Below the pieces are notes generated by a model. The model worked only from the letters and a program-made list of their open reading frames with translations, did no database searches and was not told the DNA's origin. From contig DATKZY010000126.1 of NCBI GenBank assembly GCA_035527715.1, forward strand, positions 1 to 20,321: a stretch of 20,321 nucleotides of DNA, written 5' to 3'. This DNA is from DSUN01 sp035527715. GTDB taxonomy: Bacteria > Planctomycetota > PUPC01 > DSUN01. Below are positions 15,191 through 20,321 of the stretch, one piece after another; position 1 is the first letter of the stretch, and the number at the start of each line of letters is the position of its first letter. A program made the position numbers and the translations under genes.

Positions 15191-15705
15191 TTGTACCTGT
15201 CCCGCGCAACCGCGGGGACCTCAATGACGAGCGTCAGTCCACCCAGCTTCACCTCATGAATGACCTCAGGGCCAAACAGGGCCAGGCCACCCTTGTCGAG
15301 TTCGGCCGGGGGCTGGTCCTCAGAATCACCCAGGAACCTGTATCGGGCGTGGATTGGGTGCTCTGAGAAGTACAGCTCCCAGTGGCGGCCGTGGTAATGC
15401 CTGTCTTGCTCGGCTCTCTCATTCGCCAACGCCACCGTCAGGGGGCCATTGGCGTATTGGGGGAGCAGGATGTCAACCAGGTCCCTGGCCTCGCAGACGA
15501 AGTTCGGATCGGTGGCGGCGGAGTGCTTCCAGAAGGGTTCCCCCAAGGCTCTCTCCTGCTTGACCACCTTCCCCCGCGCCTTGAGTCGAGCGGCAAGCTC
15601 ATCAGTCATGATCTCGGACACGACGAGCTTCACGTCCTGCCGCGAGTTCTCCGCAAGGTGCGCCTCGATCTCCTCGAGCGGGATGAAGAGCACTCTCCGT
15701 TTCAC
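15184..15705 (-). CDS. Protein with C-terminal cupin-like domain, N-terminal half unrecognised
   Basis: A 173-residue protein. The second half looks like a small cupin: HYHGRHWELYF (103-113) corresponds to the first cupin motif, with H103, H105 and E110 as candidate metal ligands, and LALFGPEVIHEVKLGG (141-156) to the second motif, with H150. The first 95 residues have no domain I recognise; they are helical and charged (FIPLEEIEAHLAE, IMTDELAARLKARGK). No signal peptide, so cytoplasmic. The start is GTG, with AGGAGG 6 nt upstream. Cupins near sugar genes are often isomerases or sugar sensors; no substrate can be named. The stop codon lies in palindromic repeat copy 4. Confidence 0.75.
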   Translation of the reverse strand: MKRRVLFIPLEEIEAHLAENSRQDVKLVVSEIMTDELAARLKARGKVVKQERALGEPFWKHSAATDPNFVCEARDLVDILLPQYANGPLTVALANERAEQDRHYHGRHWELYFSEHPIHARYRFLGDSEDQPPAELDKGGLALFGPEVIHEVKLGGLTLVIEVPAVARDRYKP

Positions 15706-15732
15706 GGGCTGCCTCCTGGAACCGCGCCTGGC

Positions 15733-15749
15733 CCCGCCGCCACGGCGGG
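15733..15749 (-). other. GC-rich hairpin between Gfo4 and the cupin gene
   Basis: CCCGCCG and CGGCGGG make a perfect 7-bp stem with a 3-nt loop. It lies 6 nt behind the Gfo4 stop codon and just before the cupin ribosome binding site. There is no T-run, so an intercistronic processing or pausing role is more likely than full termination. Confidence 0.45.
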
Positions 15750-15754
15750 CGAGC

Positions 15755-17029
15755 CTACAGATGCCACGGCGGCCGCATGGGCGGGGCGAGCAGCCGATTC
15801 GCCGCCTCGTCGCCCACGATCTCCTCCTTCGCGGGGTCCCAGGCGAGCTTGCGGCCCACGCGGAACGCGATGTTGCCCAGGATGCACAGGCTCGTCACCC
15901 GATGCCCGATCGCCACGTCCATCACGGGCTTCTCGCGCGAGCGGACGCACTTGAGGAAATCGCCCATGTGGTCGTTGCTCACGTAGAGCTTCGTCTCGCC
16001 CGCCGCAGGCTCGATGTAGACCTCTTTCGGCGACTGGATGCTGCCGTCGCCGCCGTTGACGACCAGCTCGCCCTTGTCGCCGAAGTACTTGAAGCCGAAC
16101 CCCGCCCCGCCGAAGTTCTCGCCCGGCTGGCACCAGAACAGGTTCCAGTCGGGGTTCTTGAACTCGTATCTCACCGTGAAGTTGTTCGGGCAGTCGAACA
16201 TCCCCTTGGGCGCCGCGCCGCTCAGGCACTCGACGCTCACCGGCCCCGTCGCGTCCACGTTCATGCCCCAGCAGATGTTCGAGAAGATGTGGGCGCCGCG
16301 GTCGCGGATCTGCCCGCCGCCGAAGTCGAGGAACCAGCGGAAATTGAAGTGGCACCGCTTCGGATGATACGGCACCCACTTGGCCGGCCCGACCCACATA
16401 TCCCAATCGAGTCCCGAGGGCACGGGCTGAGGCGCCTCCCAGCCGCTCGCGGGGTTGTTGTAGTGCCAGGTGCGCACCTCCTTGACCTTGCCGATGTGGC
16501 CGTTGCGCACGTATTGGGCGGCGTAGCGGCCGGCCGAGGTCGAGCGGGCCTGCGTGCCGATCTGCACCACGCGGCCGAAGCGCCGCGCCGCCCGCACCAT
16601 CCCCTGCCCCTCGGCGATGGTCTTCATCATCGGCTTCTCGCAAAACACGTCCTTCCCCGCCTCGCAGGCGAGCATCGAGTGCAGGCCGTGCCAGTGGTCG
16701 GGCGAGGCCACGACCACGGCATCCACGTCCTTGCGGTCGAGCAGCTCGCGGAAGTCGTTGTAGATGCCCACCTCGCGCTTGCAGCGTTTGGCGGCGCCTT
16801 CGGCGCGGCCCTTATCCACGTCGCACACGGCCACGGTCGGCTCGCGGTCGTTGTTGCAGAAGCGGCCCAGGTGGCCGCCGCCCTGTCCGCCGATGCCGAT
16901 GTGGCCCATGCGAATCTGGTCGCTCGGCGGAGCCGCCAGCACTCGCGACCCCACCACGACCGGCGCGGCCATCCCCGCCCCCAGCCCGGCCAGGAATCCC
17001 CGCCTCGTCACCTTAGTGCTCATAGCCAT
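15755..17029 (-). CDS. Gfo/Idh/MocA family oxidoreductase, Tat-exported (Gfo4)
   Basis: A probable NAD(P)-dependent sugar oxidoreductase of about 424 residues. Two ATGs, at 17029 and 17023, share the same GAGGAG site; both place the Tat motif TRRGFLAG near residue 8. A reading from 17164 would put 45 unrelated residues ahead of the signal and is rejected. Rossmann motif GIGGQGGG (45-52), CEKP (130-133), SPDHWH and the active-site segment IRDRGAH are all present. The tail DDEANRLL of the relatives reads DEAANRLLAPPMRPPWHL here. It is the first gene of the minus-strand block, back to back with the PIN cassette, and is followed by the cupin gene. Confidence 0.92.
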   Translation of the reverse strand: MAMSTKVTRRGFLAGLGAGMAAPVVVGSRVLAAPPSDQIRMGHIGIGGQGGGHLGRFCNNDREPTVAVCDVDKGRAEGAAKRCKREVGIYNDFRELLDRKDVDAVVVASPDHWHGLHSMLACEAGKDVFCEKPMMKTIAEGQGMVRAARRFGRVVQIGTQARSTSAGRYAAQYVRNGHIGKVKEVRTWHYNNPASGWEAPQPVPSGLDWDMWVGPAKWVPYHPKRCHFNFRWFLDFGGGQIRDRGAHIFSNICWGMNVDATGPVSVECLSGAAPKGMFDCPNNFTVRYEFKNPDWNLFWCQPGENFGGAGFGFKYFGDKGELVVNGGDGSIQSPKEVYIEPAAGETKLYVSNDHMGDFLKCVRSREKPVMDVAIGHRVTSLCILGNIAFRVGRKLAWDPAKEEIVGDEAANRLLAPPMRPPWHL

Positions 17030-17157
17030 CGCTCTCCTCGAGAGGTCAATCACTTGCGCAAACCGAAACAGGATAAGTTTGCCAGGGCCTCTGCGCTTTG
17101 TCAAATCGCCCGGCTGTGGTAGACTGCTGGCCAGTGGTCCGCTGTCAGCGGAAGCGA

Positions 17158-17186
17158 TTGACAAACTGCTGGCGGCGGGCTAGTAT
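17158..17186 (+). promoter_or_regulatory. Sigma70-type promoter for the PIN-domain cassette
   Basis: A consensus TTGACA (17158-17163), a 17-bp spacer and TAGTAT (17181-17186) lie about 65 bases before the PIN gene start, predicting a leader of about 58 nt. A second, weaker candidate (TTGTCA at 17098 with TAGACT at 17120) lies upstream. The rest of the 222-bp divergent gap shows nothing else. Confidence 0.6.
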
Positions 17187-17251
17187 CAGAGATGGGCAGA
17201 TGCCGATGGCTGGCGTGCTTGCCAGCGGCAGCTGCCCAAGGGAGCGCGGCC

Positions 17252-17758
17252 ATGAAGAAGCGGGTGTACATCGAGACGACGATCCCCAGCTTCTATGTCG
17301 AAACCCGACGAGAGCCGGATATGGTCGCGCGCCGGGGCTGGACGCGGCAGTGGTGGGACACTCGGAGGCAGCACTATGAGGTCGTCACAAGCCCCGCGGT
17401 GATCGAGGAACTGCAATCCGGAACCTATCCGAACAAGGAGGACGCCCTCGCCCTGATGGCTGGCCTCCGTTGGCTGCCAGCGGTCGGCGCCATCGGGCCG
17501 ATTGTGAGGACGTATATTGCCCGCCACGTCATGCCGGCGGACCCGACGGGAGACGGCCTGCATCTCGCGTTCGCCTCGTACTACCACTGCCATTTCTTGC
17601 TCACCTGGAACTGCGAGCATCTGGCAAACGCCAACAAGTTCGAGCACATCCGTCACGTCAACACGGAACTGGGCCTCTTCTGTCCGATCCTGACTACCCC
17701 CGTTGAGCTCCTGGGCGATGAGGAGGAGTCAAACAATGAAACGCGATATTCTTATTGA
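17252..17758 (+). CDS. PIN-domain protein, VapC-like toxin
   Basis: A 168-residue protein. Compact PIN fold: the first strand KRVYIETTIPSFY (E8 at the usual first acid), E52/E53 in VIEEL, D101 in GDGLHLAFASY and the LLTWNCEHLANANK segment (117-130), typical of a VapC-like subgroup. Such proteins are usually Mg-dependent RNases that cleave tRNA or rRNA in toxin-antitoxin modules. The start at 17252 is chosen because GGGAG lies 7 nt upstream and the motif then begins at residue 3; a longer frame starts at 17192. The 3' end overlaps the small downstream gene by 23 bases. The toxin precedes its candidate antitoxin, the reverse of the classical vapBC order. Confidence 0.85.
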   Translation: MKKRVYIETTIPSFYVETRREPDMVARRGWTRQWWDTRRQHYEVVTSPAVIEELQSGTYPNKEDALALMAGLRWLPAVGAIGPIVRTYIARHVMPADPTGDGLHLAFASYYHCHFLLTWNCEHLANANKFEHIRHVNTELGLFCPILTTPVELLGDEEESNNETRYSY

Positions 17759-17924
17759 CGAGGTCCGGGCGGCGCGCCATGCCATCTCCGCGCGCTTCGG
17801 CCACGACCCGGAGGCTCTCGTCGAACACTACCGCCAATTCCAGAAGAAGCATGCGCGCCGTCTCCTGCGCGAGGAGCCTGAGCCGGTCGCGGCCGGCAGC
17901 GACAAGGCTGACCAGAAGGCGTGA
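17736..17924 (+). CDS. Small helical protein, candidate antitoxin of the PIN protein
   Basis: A 62-residue, charged, mostly helical protein: RDILIDEVRAARHAISARFGHDPEALVEHYRQF then a Lys/Arg-rich stretch and an acidic tail. It matches the general pattern of short proteins encoded next to PIN-domain genes (EVR-x-x-R followed by a F-x-D/H-x-D segment). The ATG at 17736 has GGAGGAG 7 nt upstream. It overlaps the end of the PIN gene by 23 bases in another frame, so expression is coupled. No DNA-binding domain is obvious. The antitoxin role is inferred from position and size. Confidence 0.7.
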   Translation: MKRDILIDEVRAARHAISARFGHDPEALVEHYRQFQKKHARRLLREEPEPVAAGSDKADQKA

Positions 17925-18008
17925 AGCCATGATCCTGCGGCCATTCCTGTCTCTAACGATGACCGCGCGGTTGTGTGACCTCTCTCATGTCCCGATGAGG
18001 TCTAGGCG

Positions 18009-18824
18009 ATGGATGCTATCCTCTTCAGCGCCAAGCCGAGCATGGTTACGATCGACGATGCGATAGGGCATCTCGCTGACCACAAGGAGCTCTATTGGGA
18101 GAGGGGGGGCCGAATTGCCAGGGACAATTTTTCTTTCCCCATGCTCGGGTTTATCCACATCAGCGGGGGACAGGTTGAATACAGGGTGACGATCAATGAC
18201 ATCCTTCCGTTCTCCCGCGAGCACTACGAGGGCACTCCATTGGCAGAGCGCGTCAAACCAGAACCTTGGAGAAGGGAGTGGAGAGAGAACCTCAATGGGG
18301 TTCGGTCGTATCCATGGATGACAGCTCTCGTCATAGCTCAGATCGATCCTTTCTCATACGATACGTATCGCTTCGAGAAGTACAGCGGGGGGTTGGTCAA
18401 GAAGCCACCGCAGAACTACGTTCGCGTTCTGCCTCCAGGCGAATCCAGAGGAACCACCCAGCCACCGCGGTCAGGGAAAGGGATCGCTGAAACGAACCTC
18501 GAAGACTTCGTGGTTCAACAACTTGAGGCAATAGAACCCGGGCTGCGTCTTGTAGGGAAGCAGTTGAGCACCCCGGCGGGCCGGCTGGATTTGCTTTGTA
18601 GGGACGCGAACAACAATTACGTTGTCGTCGAACTGAAGAAGGCACAGGGAACAGATCGAGTAGTCGGTCAGATTCTCAGGTACATGGGGTGGGTCATGGA
18701 GGCGCACCCTACGGACAACGTCCGAGGCATTGTCGTTGTCGGCAGGAAGGACCCAGCACTCTCATACGCCATCAAGGCCGTCGGCAATGTCGAGGCAAGA
18801 GAGTTCAAGCTTGTGATCGAGTAG
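18009..18824 (+). CDS. NucS-like PD-(D/E)XK endonuclease with a distinct N-terminal domain
   Basis: A 271-residue protein. Residues about 160-271 form a NucS/DUF91-type nuclease core: E165 (ETNLEDFVV), D194 (AGRLDLL), E208 and K210 (VVELKK) and Q221 (GQILRYMGW), in the right order and spacing for a PD-(D/E)XK site. Residues 1-145 (AILFSAKP at the start, MLGFIHISGGQVEYRVTI, WMTALVIAQIDPF) are beta-rich and may be a PUA/EVE-like domain of the type that reads modified bases; this is a guess from pattern. NucS of archaea and actinobacteria acts on mismatches or branched DNA, but its own N-terminal domain differs. ATG with GAGG 8 nt upstream. Composition is clearly less GC-rich than the rest, suggesting transfer. 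It lies 84 bases after the PIN cassette on the same strand. Confidence 0.8.
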   Translation: MDAILFSAKPSMVTIDDAIGHLADHKELYWERGGRIARDNFSFPMLGFIHISGGQVEYRVTINDILPFSREHYEGTPLAERVKPEPWRREWRENLNGVRSYPWMTALVIAQIDPFSYDTYRFEKYSGGLVKKPPQNYVRVLPPGESRGTTQPPRSGKGIAETNLEDFVVQQLEAIEPGLRLVGKQLSTPAGRLDLLCRDANNNYVVVELKKAQGTDRVVGQILRYMGWVMEAHPTDNVRGIVVVGRKDPALSYAIKAVGNVEAREFKLVIE

Positions 18825-18900
18825 CAGCTGAGCACACCCGTGTGGACTCGGCAATAGATGCCCTTCCCCTGGCCTTCACGGGTTCCTGTCCCCGGAGGGT

Positions 18901-19052
18901 GGGTGAACATCTTGGCGGGGCTTTGGTGGGCCTGGGTGGGGGAGGTGCCGAGCCACATGTGCTGGTGACGCCAGCTCTTATGGCTCGGCGCTCCGCATAC
19001 GCCGCGACGCTTCCAAGATGTTCACCCCGTGTGTTGCGCAGTGAGCATCTTG
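18901..19052. repeat. Nested inverted repeats and three copies of GTGARCATCTTG
   Basis: An outer perfect 15-bp inverted repeat (18901-18915 with 19013-19027) encloses a perfect 9-bp one (GCCGAGCCA 18947-18955, TGGCTCGGC 18981-18989) and an inner 5-bp one (GCTGG 18961-18965, CCAGC 18971-18975) with a 5-nt loop. The 12-mer GTGARCATCTTG, which is part of the outer arm, occurs again at 19041-19052, making a second inverted pair with 19014-19025 across 15 bp. The structure fills most of the 251-bp gap between the nuclease gene and the convergent ATPase gene. No open frame explains it. Confidence 0.75.
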
Positions 19053-19075
19053 AACACCTTGACCACGCTGGCCCC

Positions 19076-20173
19076 CTATGCGGGCTCGGCGCGCAGTTCC
19101 ACCGGAACCGCCGGCGCGTCCCCCGGGGTGTAAGGCAGCCGGCACATCCACCCGGCCCCCTCCCGGTATGGGATGACACCAAGCGCCCACTTGGCCCGCC
19201 GCAGGGTCATGAGGGCGAAGCCGGCCTCGCGCGCCTGACGCTCGACCTCGGCGGATGGGAGCGGTCCCATGGAGAGCACCTGCTTGAGCCACTCGGCGGC
19301 CTCCTCGCGGGGGGTGGGCTTCGGGAGGGCCGCCATCGCCTCGTCCGCCGTGATCGCCACAGGCTCGGGCTCCCAGACGACGGTCGGGAGGGCCGGGTCG
19401 TCGGGGTGCGGCACGATGCGGTAGGCCATGCCCGTGACCCCGCCGGCCAGGTTGCACTTGACGGGCACGAGCAGCATCCGACCTGGCACATCGCGGTCGG
19501 GCACCGCGGCCCACACGGCTCGGGCCGCCGAGACGAAGGCCAGGCTGCCCATCGCTCGGTAGATGACCGACGCGCCCGCCCGCTTGGTGAGGTGGGTGAT
19601 CGCCACGACCGCCACACCCGTCCGCTCGGCCAGGTCCTGGACGGGTGCGAGGGCGCGGCGGATGTCGGCGTTGTTGTAGCTCTCGGCCCCGCCGAGATAG
19701 GCGCTCACGGGGTCGAGGATGACCAGCCGGGTGTCGCTCCACTGGCGAATGACCGCCTCGAGGGCCACCAGGTCGCGCGAGAGCGAGAAGGCCTCGGCGC
19801 CGTGCCCGTCCTCCCAGTCAACGGCCCTCACGACGCGGACGCGGCTGGGGTCGCCCCCAAGGGCGTCGAGGCGCGGGCGGATGGTGTCGGCCGTATCGTC
19901 CTCGGCGCTGAGCAGAACCGTCCTGCCGAGGGGTGCCGAGCCGCCCGAGGCGTCGGGCCACGGGACGCCGCGGCTGATCCGCGCGGCCATGTCGAGCGCC
20001 AGCAACGACTTGCCGCGTCCGGGGTCGCCCACGAGCAGCGTCACCTTGCCCAGCGGCACCCGCCCCGGCCACAGCCAGCCCACCCCCCTTGGCGCGACCT
20101 GCGAGAGATCGTCCACCCACATCGCCACGTAAGTCCCATCCTGCGACTGCGAGATGATCTGTTCTGGCTCCAT
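19076..20173 (-). CDS. RepA/RecA-like AAA family ATPase (AAA_25), mobile-element type
   Basis: A 365-residue protein from the ATG at 20173 (GAGGAG 7 nt upstream). Walker A GDPGRGKS (49-56), an acidic SAEDD segment (89-93), Walker B LVILD (150-154) and ITHLTK (192-197) define the RepA/RecA-like hexameric ATPase family, which includes plasmid replicative helicases. The C-terminal 65 residues (SAEVERQAREAGFALMTLRRAK) look like the winged-helix DNA-binding tail common in ATPases next to primase-polymerase genes on phages and integrative elements. Such a partner, if present, should lie upstream, beyond the right edge of the window. It is the only large gene here with a mobile-element character. 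Its 3' end faces the nested inverted repeats. Confidence 0.88.
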   Translation of the reverse strand: MEPEQIISQSQDGTYVAMWVDDLSQVAPRGVGWLWPGRVPLGKVTLLVGDPGRGKSLLALDMAARISRGVPWPDASGGSAPLGRTVLLSAEDDTADTIRPRLDALGGDPSRVRVVRAVDWEDGHGAEAFSLSRDLVALEAVIRQWSDTRLVILDPVSAYLGGAESYNNADIRRALAPVQDLAERTGVAVVAITHLTKRAGASVIYRAMGSLAFVSAARAVWAAVPDRDVPGRMLLVPVKCNLAGGVTGMAYRIVPHPDDPALPTVVWEPEPVAITADEAMAALPKPTPREEAAEWLKQVLSMGPLPSAEVERQAREAGFALMTLRRAKWALGVIPYREGAGWMCRLPYTPGDAPAVPVELRAEPA

Positions 20174-20207
20174 GACCTTGCTCCTCAAAGCAACGACCGA
20201 TGATGCA

Positions 20208-20253
20208 CCCCCTCCCGTACCCCCCTCCCGAAGGTCCCTATACCTTCGGGAGG
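20208..20253 (-). promoter_or_regulatory. G-quadruplex motif and 11-bp hairpin in the ATPase leader
   Basis: On the minus strand the G-runs at 20208-20229 read G3-A-G6-TAC-G3-A-G5, a strong four-run quadruplex pattern with loops of 1, 3 and 1 nt. Next to it CCTCCCGAAGG (20224-20234) and CCTTCGGGAGG (20243-20253) form a perfect 11-bp hairpin with an 8-nt loop; the two structures overlap by a few bases and could exclude each other. They lie 35-80 nt upstream of the ATPase start codon. Confidence 0.55.
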
Positions 20254-20303
20254 CTACGTCCCCGCCCCCGGCGCCGCGCCGTCATGAAGGCCCCACCCTC
20301 ACC

Positions 20304-20321
20304 CGCCTCGCGGACGAGGCG
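20304..20321. repeat. Perfect 7-bp hairpin at the window edge
   Basis: CGCCTCG, loop CGGA, CGAGGCG. It has the same 7-4-7 geometry as the intergenic palindromes at 48-76 and elsewhere, but a different sequence. It may extend past the window, so its nature cannot be decided here. Confidence 0.4.

Noticed and set aside
15449..17122. A 557-codon plus-strand open frame opposite Gfo4 and the cupin gene
   Set aside because: His/Arg/Ala/Val-rich shadow; the opposite strand encodes a clear Tat-exported oxidoreductase and a cupin protein.
17186..17656. A 156-codon minus-strand frame opposite the PIN gene
   Set aside because: The plus frame carries the PIN motifs, a ribosome binding site and a promoter; the minus frame has no recognisable feature.
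18901..19052. Integron attC site
   Set aside because: The nested inverted repeats recall attC in size, but the core sites (RYYYAAC and GTTRRRY) are absent and no integron integrase is visible.

Overview
The window is GC-rich. Bases 1-17029 carry only minus-strand genes apart from a possible plus-strand stub at 1-46. The gene content is Tat-exported Gfo/Idh/MocA oxidoreductases, a DUF1080 protein, large Ala-rich HEAT-repeat exported proteins with a C-terminal sugar-binding-like domain, and an M81 peptidase. This points to the PVC group, most likely a planctomycete or a relative known from environmental genomes. That placement is inferred from protein families; there is no rRNA or other marker gene here.

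Left and centre (102-17029), read in the direction of transcription (right to left): Gfo4, a cupin protein, HEAT2, an exported beta-helix protein, then (behind a good sigma70-type promoter) a nucleotidyltransferase-fold protein overlapping a membrane zinc-ribbon protein, then an M81/MlrC-type peptidase, Gfo3, a DUF2283 protein, an unrecognised protein, Gfo2, HEAT1, DUF1080 and Gfo1. Four Gfo/Idh/MocA paralogues plus a DUF1080 protein suggest extracytoplasmic carbohydrate processing through 3-keto sugar intermediates. The beta-helix and HEAT/carbohydrate-binding-like proteins would be surface or periplasmic partners. Gfo2/Gfo3 and HEAT1/HEAT2 are clear duplicates.

Accessory right side (17030-20321): a plus-strand cassette with a near-consensus promoter, a PIN-domain toxin-like gene, an overlapping 62-codon antitoxin-like gene and a NucS-like PD-(D/E)XK nuclease with an unusual N-terminal domain. 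A non-coding stretch of nested inverted repeats follows (18901-19052). Beyond it is a minus-strand RepA/RecA-like AAA ATPase of the kind found on plasmids, phages and integrative elements. Its leader has a G-quadruplex motif and an 11-bp hairpin.

The most unexpected structure is intergenic. Four copies of a palindromic element (7-bp stem, variable 4-nt loop, conserved flanks) and four arrays of 7-bp tandem repeats lie directly behind minus-strand genes. In several cases the repeat itself supplies the stop codon of the upstream gene. Two heptamer arrays are folded back on themselves as long imperfect hairpins with the same architecture. No tRNA, rRNA, CRISPR array or insertion-sequence transposase was seen.
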